Positions 8,634 through 16,388 of a DNA stretch of 64,000 nucleotides are shown one piece after another. Every line of letters begins with the position of its first letter. Position 1 is the first letter of the stretch. Below the pieces are notes generated by a model. The model saw nothing but the letters and a program-made list of their open reading frames with translations. It did not search any database and had not been told where the DNA came from. This stretch comes from Robertkochia flava (lineage in GTDB: Bacteria; Bacteroidota; Bacteroidia; Flavobacteriales; Flavobacteriaceae), in contig NZ_JAINZT010000005.1 of NCBI RefSeq assembly GCF_020166515.1, forward strand, positions 434,001 through 498,000, written 5' to 3'. A program made the position numbers and the translations under genes.

Positions 8634-9524
8634 ATGAAAACAAGATCTTTAGAATTAGTGGCAAGCCCAAAGGAACCCCATTTTGTGGGTGATGGATTCC
8701 GGGTACATAATTTTATCCCAAGTGGGTTTCGTATGGATATGCAACGCATGAGTCCTTTTATACTTTTGGATTACAATTCAACGTATTATTTTCCGCCGAG
8801 TGATACCCCAAAAGGAGTGGATGTTCATCCTCATAGAGGATTTGAAACGGTAACTATAGCATATAAGGGAAGGGTTCAACACCATGACAGCAGCGGGGGA
8901 GGAGGAGTTATAGGTGAAGGAGATATCCAATGGATGACCGCTGCAAGTGGGGTTTTGCATAAAGAGTATCATGAAAAAGAATGGAGTAAGAAGGGGGGCG
9001 ATTTTCAAATGGTTCAGCTTTGGGTTAACCTGCCCGCGAAATTTAAAATGAGTTCCCCAAGATACCAGGCCATTAAAAGTGACAATCTTAACCGATATGA
9101 GTTTGAACATAATGCAGGGTCCGTTGAAGTCATTGCGGGAGAATATAAGGGTATAAAAGGTGTAGCTAACACATTTACCCCGATACATATGTTTAATATA
9201 AAGTTGAATGAGGGAAATATAGCTGAATTGAACTTCCCTCAAAACTATAATACGGCATTACTGGTATTGGAGGGAAGTATCGTGATCAATGGTAAGGAGG
9301 AAGTACCAACAGATCATCTGGCCCTAATGGCTAATGACGGTGAGATTTTCAGGTTGGAAGCAAAAGAAGATGCGGTAGTTTTAGTGATGAGCGGCGAACC
9401 GATTAATGAGCCAATCGCAGCCCAAGGCCCTTTTGTTATGAATACTCGGGAAGAATTAATGCAAGCCTTCAATGATTTTAAGGAAGGCAAATTTGGAGTT
9501 TTGGAAGATAACATACCGGATTAA
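8634..9524 (+). CDS. Pirin family protein
   Basis: 296 residues, the family's normal length, with the bicupin pirin pattern. The N-terminal cupin carries the metal ligands in HPHRGFETVTIAYKGRVQHHDSSGG (two His close together, a third His later) and the Glu/His in the LHKEYHE segment. Pirins bind iron; some are quercetin 2,3-dioxygenases, others are redox-linked regulators, so the exact role stays open. It is the last cargo gene of the element, probably cotranscribed with the Crp regulator. Confidence 0.9.
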   Translation: MKTRSLELVASPKEPHFVGDGFRVHNFIPSGFRMDMQRMSPFILLDYNSTYYFPPSDTPKGVDVHPHRGFETVTIAYKGRVQHHDSSGGGGVIGEGDIQWMTAASGVLHKEYHEKEWSKKGGDFQMVQLWVNLPAKFKMSSPRYQAIKSDNLNRYEFEHNAGSVEVIAGEYKGIKGVANTFTPIHMFNIKLNEGNIAELNFPQNYNTALLVLEGSIVINGKEEVPTDHLALMANDGEIFRLEAKEDAVVLVMSGEPINEPIAAQGPFVMNTREELMQAFNDFKEGKFGVLEDNIPD

Positions 9525-9748
9525 ATTCTTAATTAATATTCTTTCTCAAATTCAATCTTTTAAATACAATTCAAGCTCGTTTTCTGGCCCTTTTTAAGGC
9601 CTGGTAAACGAGCTATTTATATGCCTTCCTTTCAGGAAACCATATAAACAAGCCAAACAATAAAGAGATTTGTTGAATGTTAAAAAGAAGAATTAAGGCA
9701 TATCTGTTCAATTAAAATGATGAACTGCCATTTAGGTAATTATTGTCG

Positions 9749-9772
9749 AAAATGTTTTACCTATGTTGTACC
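9749..9772. repeat. Subterminal 24-bp direct repeat, right copy
   Basis: Matches 4068-4091 with a single difference (T for G in the first half-unit). It ends eight bases before the right 82-bp attachment repeat. It is inside the element, so it is not part of the target duplication; a recombination-protein binding site is the likeliest role. Confidence 0.65.
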
Positions 9773-9780
9773 CGCCAAAT

Positions 9781-9862
9781 AAAAAAGGCTTCCGATCTCT
9801 CGAAAGCCTTTTCATTCTTGTAGCGAGGACGGGATTTGAACCCGTGGCCTCCGGGTTATGAA
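9781..9862. repeat. Right attachment repeat within intact tRNA-Met
   Basis: Partner of the repeat at 3884-3965. Identity ends just 3' of the anticodon triplet complement (9858-9860) and the next two bases, which places the crossover within or 3' of the anticodon loop, a usual target of tyrosine recombinases. The repeat also includes the terminator hairpin, so the element carried both the tRNA end and its terminator. Confidence 0.9.
9783..9812 (-). terminator. tRNA-Met terminator
   Basis: Thirteen-base arms (9783-9795 with 9800-9812) around a TCTC loop. Read on the minus strand all pairs hold, including one G-U that would be a C-A mismatch on the plus strand, which fixes the working strand. 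A U-run follows. The same hairpin is duplicated at 3886-3915 in the left attachment repeat. Confidence 0.88.
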
Positions 9863-9894
9863 TCCGACGCTCTAACCAACTGAGCTACCTCGCC
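9821..9894 (-). tRNA. tRNA-Met (anticodon CAT)
   Basis: A 74-base cloverleaf read on the minus strand. The acceptor GGCGAGG pairs with CCTCGCT (first pair G-U), the D-arm AGCTCAG...GAGC, the anticodon loop TTCATAA (CAT, complement 9858-9860) and the T-arm CGGGTTCAAATCCCG are all present. CCA is not encoded, as usual in Bacteroidota. It lacks the C1-A72 mismatch of initiator tRNA, so elongator Met is likeliest; a lysidine-modified tRNA-Ile with CAT cannot be excluded by eye. It is the integration site of the neighbouring element. Confidence 0.92.
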
Positions 9895-10055
9895 ATTCCC
9901 GCAGGGTCTGAACCCTTTGTTTTTCTTAGCGGGTGCAAATATATAAACAAAATCACCTTGTACAAACTAAAGTCAAAAAAATATTTTCATCTAAAATTAT
10001 CTTGAGGTTATAAAGAAATAATTATATTGACCCACAAGAATCAACTAATCAACCT

Positions 10056-10439
10056 ATGGAAGAAAAGATTAAATATGAATTGGAGTTCCCTATCCATTCC
10101 TCCCCACAATTACTGTATCAATATATATCTACACCCTCCGGATTATCAGAATGGTTCGCAGATAATGTGAACTCCCGGGGTGAGCTTTATACCTTTATCT
10201 GGGACGACTCGGAGGAACAGGCCAAGGTGATTCGCAAGAAGAGTGGGGAGCTTATCAAATTCCGATGGGTTGCATCTGAAGATGACAGCTTCTTTGAGAT
10301 GAAGATCGTGGTGGATGAGATCACCAAGGATGTTTCACTAATGGTTACCGATTTCACGGAGGAAGATGAGATAGATGAAGCTAAGATGCTCTGGGAAAAC
10401 CAGATCTCTGATCTGAAGCACGTCTTGGGTTCGGTTTAG
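10056..10439 (+). CDS. START-like domain protein (SRPBCC fold)
   Basis: 127 residues matching the small START-like family common in Bacteroidota: KYELEFPIHSSPQLLYQYISTPSGLSEWFADNV is the AHSA1-like opening and the C-terminal helix (EAKMLWENQISDLKHVLGS) ends the helix-grip fold. The ligand and the role are unknown. It sits outside the integrative element, just beyond the tRNA, with its own terminator at 10468-10495. Confidence 0.85.
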   Translation: MEEKIKYELEFPIHSSPQLLYQYISTPSGLSEWFADNVNSRGELYTFIWDDSEEQAKVIRKKSGELIKFRWVASEDDSFFEMKIVVDEITKDVSLMVTDFTEEDEIDEAKMLWENQISDLKHVLGSV

Positions 10440-10459
10440 GAAAGCTTAAGCATTACCTT

Positions 10460-10467
10460 TATATTTG
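10460..10467 (+). promoter_or_regulatory. -7 element TATATTTG upstream of the aminotransferase
   Basis: Matches the Bacteroidota -7 consensus TAnnTTTG, 28 bases before the ATG at 10496. No convincing -33 TTTG at the expected distance. The start of transcription would fall in the following hairpin. Confidence 0.55.
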
Positions 10468-10495
10468 TGCCTTGAATTTTTCAAGGCATTTTTTT
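10468..10495 (+). terminator. Terminator of the START-like gene, placed between promoter and start of the next gene
   Basis: TGCCTTGAA (10468-10476) and TTCAAGGCA (10480-10488) form a nine-base stem with a three-base loop, followed by seven T. It should end the upstream transcript. The T-run directly abuts the ATG of the aminotransferase gene, so the same bases also serve as its leader. Confidence 0.8.
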
Positions 10496-11347
10496 ATGGT
10501 AAATTTTAACGGTACTATCCTGGAACATGAGGAGAAATTTCTCAATCAAGAGAATCGGGGGCTGCGCTATGGAGATGCAGTGTTCGAGACCATCCGGGTA
10601 AATGCAGGGAAGGTATTGTTCTGGGAAGAACACTACCTCAGGCTTATGGCCGGGATGCGTATTATGCGTATGGATATACCCATGGAATTCACCATGGAAT
10701 TTCTTGAAGACCAGATCAGGAAAATCCTGGAGGTTACCGGGTTAACCGGCACCACCGCGCGGGTGCGACTTACGGTATTCAGAAAGAGCGGAGGGCGCTA
10801 CACTCCGGAAAACCGAGGGGTAGAATATGTTATTGAAGCTGCACCGGTAGCCGAGGCATTTTACCAGATCAGGGAAGCCCTTTGCGAGGTGGAATTGTTT
10901 AAAGATCATTATATGGCTCCAGGCTTACTGAGTTCCGTAAAGACCAATAACAGGGCTCTGAACGTTCTTGCAGGAATATTTGCCAGTGAGAACGATTATC
11001 ATAATTGCCTTTTGTTGAATACCGATAAGAAGGTCGTTGAAGCCATTAACGGAAATCTCTTCCTCGTTAAGGGGAACGTTATAAAAACACCCCCGGTTGC
11101 GGATGGGTGTATAAATGGAATTCTGAGAAAAAAGCTCATTGAGATCATCGGGAAAACCGAAGATCTCGAGTTCCGGGAAGAGAGTATATCTCCTTTCGAA
11201 CTCCAGAAAGCAGATGAGTTGTTTATTACCAATGTAATTTCGGGTATCATACCTGTAAGTAAGTACCGAAAGAAAAATTTTGAAAGTGAGGTTTGCAGAA
11301 GGTTGCTTGGGAGGTTAAACGCTGTCGTGCGTCTAACGGAACAATAG
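10496..11347 (+). CDS. Aminotransferase class IV (aminodeoxychorismate lyase or branched-chain aminotransferase type)
   Basis: A PLP enzyme of fold type IV: GLRYGDAVFETIRV near residue 25, the PLP-binding Lys in LLSSVKTNNRAL, and EAINGNLFLVKGN near residue 180. These fit 4-amino-4-deoxychorismate lyase (pabC, folate) or a branched-chain aminotransferase-like protein; length 283 residues suits either, so I leave the symbol open. Start chosen at ATG 10496 (MVNFNGTI): the upstream TTG at 10472 lies in the terminator stem and adds no conserved residues. Confidence 0.85.
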   Translation: MVNFNGTILEHEEKFLNQENRGLRYGDAVFETIRVNAGKVLFWEEHYLRLMAGMRIMRMDIPMEFTMEFLEDQIRKILEVTGLTGTTARVRLTVFRKSGGRYTPENRGVEYVIEAAPVAEAFYQIREALCEVELFKDHYMAPGLLSSVKTNNRALNVLAGIFASENDYHNCLLLNTDKKVVEAINGNLFLVKGNVIKTPPVADGCINGILRKKLIEIIGKTEDLEFREESISPFELQKADELFITNVISGIIPVSKYRKKNFESEVCRRLLGRLNAVVRLTEQ

Positions 11348-11358
11348 CCAAAGTATGG

Positions 11359-11919
11359 TTAGTTCAGGGAAGGATTCTCGGGGGCATTTGACCAGATGAT
11401 GTAATCTCCTCCGAGTTCCATCATCTTTTCTTTCCAGAAATGAATGGTCGACTTTTTTATAATACTGCTTTTGTAGTGGTTTTCGGCTACCACCCAGGAA
11501 TTACTTCCTAATTCTTTTTCCAGTTGCATGTTTTCCCACCCGGAATAGCCCAGGAAGAACTTGATGTCTTCTTCTTTGATGGATCCATTATTGATCAGGT
11601 CAATGATGGTTTCAAAATCTCCACCCCAGTAGATACCATGGGAAATTTCAATACTGTTTTCGATGAGTTGGGGGACCTTGTGAATAAAGTACAGGTTGTC
11701 CTGCTCCACGGGACCACCGTTGTATACTTTAAAGGATTTTTTAATGTCAGGAACGAGTTCGTTGAGTCTGAATTCAAGGGGCTTGTTTAAAATGAATCCG
11801 ATGGACCCTTCCTGATTGTGCTCAGCTAAGAGCACGACAGACCTGTTAAAAGCTACATCGCCTATGATTGAAGGTTCGGCAATGAGCAAATGGCCTTTCT
11901 TCGGAGTTAAAGAAACCAT
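11359..11919 (-). CDS. YqgE/AlgH family protein
   Basis: 186 residues with the family hallmarks: PKKGHLLIAEPSI at the start, FNRSVVLLAEHNQEGSIGFILNKP, VYNGGPVEQDNLYFIHK, and FLGYSGWENMQLEKEL in the second half. The molecular role of this widespread family is unresolved. It converges with the aminotransferase gene 11 bases away. Confidence 0.93.
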   Translation of the reverse strand: MVSLTPKKGHLLIAEPSIIGDVAFNRSVVLLAEHNQEGSIGFILNKPLEFRLNELVPDIKKSFKVYNGGPVEQDNLYFIHKVPQLIENSIEISHGIYWGGDFETIIDLINNGSIKEEDIKFFLGYSGWENMQLEKELGSNSWVVAENHYKSSIIKKSTIHFWKEKMMELGGDYIIWSNAPENPSLN

Positions 11920-12024
11920 AAGCCCTTGATTTTTGAATAGTTACTACTTAAATATAATAACTTTCTATTAATCTGAAATAAGGAGTAAAAAAAAATTATC
12001 GATTTCAGATATATTGTATAAAAA

Positions 12025-12043
12025 AAGCGCCCATTGGGCGCTT
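12025..12043 (-). terminator. Bidirectional terminator after the HU gene
   Basis: AAGCGCCC (12025-12032) pairs with GGGCGCTT (12036-12043) around ATT. An A-run lies to the left and a T-run to the right, so on the minus strand the hairpin is followed by a U-run and ends the HU transcript. Confidence 0.88.
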
Positions 12044-12065
12044 CATTTTTTTATCGTCTACAGGA

Positions 12066-12338
12066 TTAGTTTACTGCATTTGAAAGTTCAGCACCTGCCT
12101 TGAACTTCACTACGTTTTTAGCAGCGATTTTGATGGTAGCACCTGTTTGAGGGTTTCTACCTTCTCTGGCAGATCTCTTAGAAACAGACCAAGATCCGAA
12201 GCCTACTAAAGATACTCTTCCTCCTTTTTTAAGAGTTCCTTCCACGTTTCCTAGGAATGATTCCAGAGCTTTTTTAGCAGCTGCTTTGGTGATCCCTGCG
12301 TCTGCAGCCATTGCATCGATTAATTCTGTTTTGTTCAT
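12066..12338 (-). CDS. HU family DNA-binding protein
   Basis: 90 residues, exactly the HU length: MNKTELIDAMAADAGITKAAAKKALESF forms the dimerisation helices and GRVSLVGFGSWSVSKRSAREGRNPQTG with the Arg/Pro arm inserts in the minor groove. It compacts DNA and assists recombination and replication. Highly expressed elsewhere, in keeping with its strong promoter (12391-12420) and its own terminator. hupA and hupB types cannot be told apart. Confidence 0.96.
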   Translation of the reverse strand: MNKTELIDAMAADAGITKAAAKKALESFLGNVEGTLKKGGRVSLVGFGSWSVSKRSAREGRNPQTGATIKIAAKNVVKFKAGAELSNAVN

Positions 12339-12390
12339 AATTTAAAGATTTTACAAAAAGATTGGTTAAACATTTATTCTAATCGTCTCA

Positions 12391-12420
12391 CAAATTTATA
12401 CGGAAATCCTTGCCATGCAA
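12391..12420 (-). promoter_or_regulatory. Consensus promoter of the HU gene
   Basis: On the minus strand TTG (12418-12420), 19 bases, then TAAATTTG (12391-12398), matching the Bacteroidota pattern of -33 TTG and -7 TAnnTTTG. It lies 52 bases upstream of the ATG. Confidence 0.75.
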
Positions 12421-12525
12421 GTAATAGCAAGGAAATCCTTGAATTTTGTTGATAACTCGGGAATATTGTTAATAAAGTAAGCATTTTTCTACGAAATATG
12501 CGCGTGAAGCACTGTTTAAAGGGGC

Positions 12526-13476
12526 TTAGCTAAATTTATCTTCCCGTTCCAGGTGAAGTCCGTTGAGAATGTCTTTGACCTGCATACGCCGCTTGCCCGG
12601 CAATTGCATCTCCAGGATTTCCAGCCAGCCGTCTTTACACGCAATATAAAGTGAGCCCCCTTCACTTACCGGCATTCCGGGGGTGGCAGGCTGTGACCTG
12701 TCGGCAATTTTAGAGCTGAAGATCTTTACTTGCTCCTTTTTGTTGTTGTGGTGGAAGTTCGCCCAGGCTCCGGGATATGGACTCAGGCCGCGGATCAGGT
12801 TGTGGGTGAGTGCTACAGGTTGGTCCCATTGGATCTTGCAGTTCTCTTTATTGAGCTTATAGGCTTTCTTTTCCTGCTCCACCTTGGGTTGTGGGGTAGT
12901 GGATACCTCGCCTTTTTCAATGCGTTCCAGGGTTCTGATCACCAGGTTGGCCCCCATAACCATTAACCGGTCGTGGAGACTGCCGGCATCTTCCTCCGGT
13001 CCGATAGGTATTTCTTCGTTTAATATGATGGCTCCGGTATCGATCTTGTCATCTATAAAAAAGGTGGTGGCTCCGGTAACCGTTTCCCCGTTAATGACAG
13101 CCCAGTTAATAGGCGCTGCACCCCTGTAATCGGGAAGCAGGGAGGCGTGAAGGTTAAAGGTGCCGAATGCAGGCATGCTCCAAACGGCTTCAGGAAGCAT
13201 TCTGAAGGCTACCACGACCTGCAGGTTGGCTTCCAGGGCGCGAAGTTCTTCCAGGAAGGTTTCGTCCTTTAGGTTGGTGGGTTGCAGTACCTTTAGGCCG
13301 TGATCCAGCGCATATTGTTTTACGGCCGACATCCGCAGCTTCTGGCCACGACCTGCCGGGCGGTCGGGAGCGGTGATCACCCCTGCAATTTCATAACCTT
13401 TCTCATGTATGCTTTTCAGGGTTTCCACGGCAAAATCCGGGGTCCCCATAAATACAATTCTTAATGTCCTGTTCAT
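12526..13476 (-). CDS. fmt: Methionyl-tRNA formyltransferase
   Basis: Transfers a formyl group from 10-formyl-THF to initiator Met-tRNA. FMGTPDFAVETLKSI opens the Rossmann core, and LLPDYRGAAPINWAVINGE contains the SLLPxxRG motif with the catalytic Asn/His/Asp set (FNLHASLLPDYRG). The C-terminal OB domain is present to residue 316. Start at ATG 13474-13476, which overlaps the recQ stop as TGATG; a GTG one codon upstream is less likely. Translationally coupled to recQ. Confidence 0.96.
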   Translation of the reverse strand: MNRTLRIVFMGTPDFAVETLKSIHEKGYEIAGVITAPDRPAGRGQKLRMSAVKQYALDHGLKVLQPTNLKDETFLEELRALEANLQVVVAFRMLPEAVWSMPAFGTFNLHASLLPDYRGAAPINWAVINGETVTGATTFFIDDKIDTGAIILNEEIPIGPEEDAGSLHDRLMVMGANLVIRTLERIEKGEVSTTPQPKVEQEKKAYKLNKENCKIQWDQPVALTHNLIRGLSPYPGAWANFHHNNKKEQVKIFSSKIADRSQPATPGMPVSEGGSLYIACKDGWLEILEMQLPGKRRMQVKDILNGLHLEREDKFS

Positions 13477-15377
13477 CACTTTTCTCTGTAAAATTCGTTT
13501 CTGGAATTGAGTTTTATTTCTTCTTCTTTGAGCAGCAGCTCCAGGGCCTCCAGAATAGGTGCCTCTTCAAACCCTGTTTTTGAAACGATGCTTCCCGAAG
13601 ATAAAGGGCCATCAGACAGACAATCCAGAATAGCCCGGTTCAGAGTAGGTAAGCCGGGTGCTCTCTTTGGGTCTGATTTGCTATGGCAATTCGAACATTT
13701 GCCGCAGGGGGTGTCTTCCTGTCCGAAATAATTGCTGAGAAAAACACTCAGGCAACTCCCCGTAAGCAGGTATTCCTTCACCTTTGAAATGCGTTCGAGC
13801 TTGTTCTTTCTCTGTACTTCAATATCCCGTGCGATACTGTTAATGGTGTGGTGGTCTTCCCGGGGGCAAAGAAAGGTAATTGATGTGTCCGCCTTGAAGG
13901 TCTGCAATTCAATAATCCCATCCTGTTCAAATTTTTTCAGGTAAAGCGATATGCGTTCTTCATCGATGCCGGATCTCGCAGCCAGCAGGTGGGTGTTCAC
14001 GGGAGTCACGATGTCAAAAATTCCACCGTAGGTTCTCAGGATGAGCTGGATGATGGTTTCTGCAGACGGATTGCGATCCATGTATTGAAATAGTTTGTGA
14101 TTGCTGATCACGAACTGTACCTCTTGTCTCTTGTTGAATTGTTCGCTGAGCCTGATCACCGAATTCCGGTCCAGCAGCTGCAGCCCGTTATAGGTAAGCA
14201 TATGGTTGAGCTGATAGGTGTTGCAGAATTCATTGAAATTGATCTCAAATGTCTCGCCACTTCCTGCGCCGAATGCGATCTGCAGATAATTGCAGATCTT
14301 GCTGTAGAGGTGTGAAATGAATTTTCTGTCGGGTATGTTTTTAATAAACTGGTTCTCCAGGGTGTCCAGGTCACTTTCATTATGCAGGAGGATGGCCCAG
14401 GATTGTTTGCCGTCTCTGCCGGCCCGACCTGCCTCCTGAAAATAATTCTCCAGGGAATCCGGAAGGTCTGCATGGATCACACATCTTACGTCCGGTTTAT
14501 CTATCCCCATTCCAAAGGCATTGGTGGCGATCATAACCCTAACCGATCCGTTCATCCAGGATGCCAGTTTTTCTTTTTTCTCTGTCCGGGTAAGGCCTCC
14601 GTGAAAATAGGTGGCCTGAATCCCCCGGGCATTGAGTTCCCTTGAAAATTCAACACTTTTTCTCCTGCTCCTTATATAAATGATGGCGCTGCCCTCTACT
14701 TTTCCCAGAATTTTAGCGGATTCCTGGTATTTGTCATGGCATTCCCGGATCCAGTATCTGAGGTTGTCTCTTTTAAAGGAACTGCTGAAAACGGGAGCCG
14801 TAGTTAATTGGAGGTTTTCCCTGATATCTTTGGTGACCTCGGGAGTGGCTGTTGCGGTAAGCGCCACCATAGGGATGTCTGGAAGGAGCGTTTTGAGAAT
14901 TCCGCAGTTCCGGTAAGCGGGTCTGAAATCATTACCCCATTGAGAAATACAGTGGGCCTCGTCTACCGCTATCAGGTTCACCGGCATTTGCCTGATCCTT
15001 TCCATGACCATTTCCTGTTGCAGTCGCTCGGGGGAGAGGTAGAGGAATTTGTAATTTCCGTAAATGGCATTATCCAGCCGGTCACTCAGTTCTGTCGGGT
15101 TGATACCTCCGGTGATGGCCAGCGCTTTTATCCCGCGTTGTTTAAGCTGGGTGACCTGGTCTTCAATTAAAGCGACCAAAGGGGATATCACCAGGCAGAT
15201 ACCGTCTTTGCTTATCGCCGGTACCTGATAGCAAACCGATTTTCCTCCTCCGGTAGGCAGCAGGACCATGGCGTCTTTTCCCTGCAGAAGATGGTCTATG
15301 ATCTGCTTCTGGGGTTCGCGAAAGGCTTTGTACCCCCAATAGGATTCCAATACCTCTTCCGGGGCTTTATAATTCAT
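13476..15377 (-). CDS. recQ: ATP-dependent DNA helicase RecQ
   Basis: A 3'-5' superfamily 2 helicase of 633 residues. Walker A is VLLPTGGGKSVCYQVPA, Walker B is VDEAHCISQWGNDFRP, motif VI is EAGRAGRDG. The zinc site is formed by the CGKCSNC cluster near residue 575. A winged-helix RQC region follows; a full HRDC domain is not evident, so the protein is of the short RecQ form. Works in recombination and fork repair. Downstream fmt overlaps its stop codon, upstream the ATPase ends one base away, so all three form an operon. Confidence 0.95.
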   Translation of the reverse strand: MNYKAPEEVLESYWGYKAFREPQKQIIDHLLQGKDAMVLLPTGGGKSVCYQVPAISKDGICLVISPLVALIEDQVTQLKQRGIKALAITGGINPTELSDRLDNAIYGNYKFLYLSPERLQQEMVMERIRQMPVNLIAVDEAHCISQWGNDFRPAYRNCGILKTLLPDIPMVALTATATPEVTKDIRENLQLTTAPVFSSSFKRDNLRYWIRECHDKYQESAKILGKVEGSAIIYIRSRRKSVEFSRELNARGIQATYFHGGLTRTEKKEKLASWMNGSVRVMIATNAFGMGIDKPDVRCVIHADLPDSLENYFQEAGRAGRDGKQSWAILLHNESDLDTLENQFIKNIPDRKFISHLYSKICNYLQIAFGAGSGETFEINFNEFCNTYQLNHMLTYNGLQLLDRNSVIRLSEQFNKRQEVQFVISNHKLFQYMDRNPSAETIIQLILRTYGGIFDIVTPVNTHLLAARSGIDEERISLYLKKFEQDGIIELQTFKADTSITFLCPREDHHTINSIARDIEVQRKNKLERISKVKEYLLTGSCLSVFLSNYFGQEDTPCGKCSNCHSKSDPKRAPGLPTLNRAILDCLSDGPLSSGSIVSKTGFEEAPILEALELLLKEEEIKLNSRNEFYREK

Positions 15378-15378
15378 G

Positions 15379-15933
15379 TCAGAGGAGTAAGTTATTTATG
15401 ATATAGTCTCTGCGTATTTCCGGGGTGCCTGTGGGTACCTCCAGCAATTTATAACCGAAATTCTCGTAGGTTCTTTGCAAATGGTCGTGAATACGCCTGG
15501 CCTGATCAAAATTCTCGTAGCGTTCATTGTCGGAAATATAGATGTCTTCCCAGGGAGGGAGCAGAAAGACCTGGTCATAGGGGTGTTTTTCGCATTCCTT
15601 GATAAACTCCTTTGGATAGGGATCGCCTATATAATCCATATAGGCCAGAACATCGGGAATGCCGCGGTCAAAAAAGACCAGTTCCTTGGATGCCTGTAAG
15701 GATTGTAAATACTGATTTACCCTGCCTTCCATCAGTTTCCGGCTAAACAGCATAGGGTCTGTTAAAAACAACTGCTCCACGCCCTGTTCCCGGGCTTCAA
15801 GAGTTACTTGCCGTGAAATCTCGGGCAGGCAATGATACTCCTTTTGTTTTAAGGATTCGATCAGGGTCGTCTTTCCGGTGCCGGGCCCCCCGGTCACCAC
15901 AATTTTCTTCGTTCTTCCATTCATTGTTCCCAC
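15379..15933 (-). CDS. AAA-family ATPase / kinase-like protein
   Basis: 184 residues with a P-loop at the N terminus (VVTGGPGTGKTTLIESL), a DRG motif at mid-length (VFFDRGIPDVLAY) and the C-terminal helix typical of AAA_28 / NadR-kinase-like proteins. Such proteins resemble small-molecule or nucleoside kinases, but the substrate is not known. First gene of the operon with recQ and fmt. A start three codons later (MNGRTKK) is equally possible. Confidence 0.8.
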   Translation of the reverse strand: MGTMNGRTKKIVVTGGPGTGKTTLIESLKQKEYHCLPEISRQVTLEAREQGVEQLFLTDPMLFSRKLMEGRVNQYLQSLQASKELVFFDRGIPDVLAYMDYIGDPYPKEFIKECEKHPYDQVFLLPPWEDIYISDNERYENFDQARRIHDHLQRTYENFGYKLLEVPTGTPEIRRDYIINNLLL

Positions 15934-15983
15934 ATGGCAAAATAACTAAATGAAATGGTAATAAAAAATACATTTGTAAGGAC

Positions 15984-15991
15984 TATCTTTG
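15984..15991 (+). promoter_or_regulatory. -7 element TATCTTTG of the DUF493 gene
   Basis: Fits TAnnTTTG and lies 20 bases before the ATG at 16012. It shows that an upstream in-frame ATG at 15955 would be outside the transcript. Confidence 0.7.
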
Positions 15992-16011
15992 CAAAAAGCA
16001 AAAAAGGACAG

Positions 16012-16302
16012 ATGAAAGATCCAAAAGAAGTAGAGGCCTTTTACGAAAGGCTGCGGGATGAATTGGAAAATAGTACCGACTGGCCTTCGAAATACCTTTA
16101 TAAGTTTATTGTAAAGTCTGATGAGTCCAAGGTTCAGGCCATAGAGCAAATCTTTGATAATACCGGTGCAGTGATCAGTAAAAAGGTTTCCTCGGGGGGG
16201 AAATATACAAGTGTCTCTGTAGAGGTGCAAATGGAAAGTCCCGAGGCGGTGATCGTAAAATACAAGGAAGTTAGTAAGATCAAGGGAGTAATTTCGCTCT
16301 GA
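16012..16302 (+). CDS. DUF493 family protein (YbeD-like)
   Basis: 96 residues: MKDPKEVEAFYERLRDELENSTDWPSKYLYKFIV... and the ferredoxin-like continuation with YTSVSVEVQMESPEAVIVKYKEVSKIKGVISL match YbeD/DUF493. Likely a small regulatory domain protein; molecular role unknown in this phylum. Start at 16012 because the promoter is just upstream and the conserved part begins here. Confidence 0.88.
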   Translation: MKDPKEVEAFYERLRDELENSTDWPSKYLYKFIVKSDESKVQAIEQIFDNTGAVISKKVSSGGKYTSVSVEVQMESPEAVIVKYKEVSKIKGVISL

Positions 16303-16388
16303 GACCACACGGGTCATATATTTTTATTATTTTCGAAAGCAGAATACACTTCTGCTAGCATACTACAGATTTATAATCACATTATATT

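Larger units (their letters stand above)
3884..9862. mobile_element. Integrative element inserted in tRNA-Met(CAT)
   Basis: The segment is bounded by two 82-bp direct repeats (3884-3965 and 9781-9862; 80 of 82 bases identical, spacing 5,897 bp). The right copy is the 3' half plus terminator of an intact tRNA-Met gene; the left copy is the displaced original 3' half without the 5' half. A tyrosine integrase begins 173 bases inside the left repeat. Cargo: DUF3604 protein, Crp/Fnr regulator, pirin. This is the architecture expected when an integrase recombines in the anticodon region and restores the tRNA from its own attP. No relaxase, replication or capsid genes are present, so it is either a minimal genomic island or depends on a helper. 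Base composition of 5.3-9.8 kb looks more AT-rich than the flanks by eye. Confidence 0.85.

Noticed and set aside
10472-10495. TTG start of the aminotransferase gene
   Set aside because: It lies in a terminator stem and the conserved protein begins at the ATG at 10496.
15955-16011. 19-codon N-terminal extension of the DUF493 protein
   Set aside because: The -7 element TATCTTTG lies inside it, so it would be upstream of the transcript start, and the residues are not family-like.
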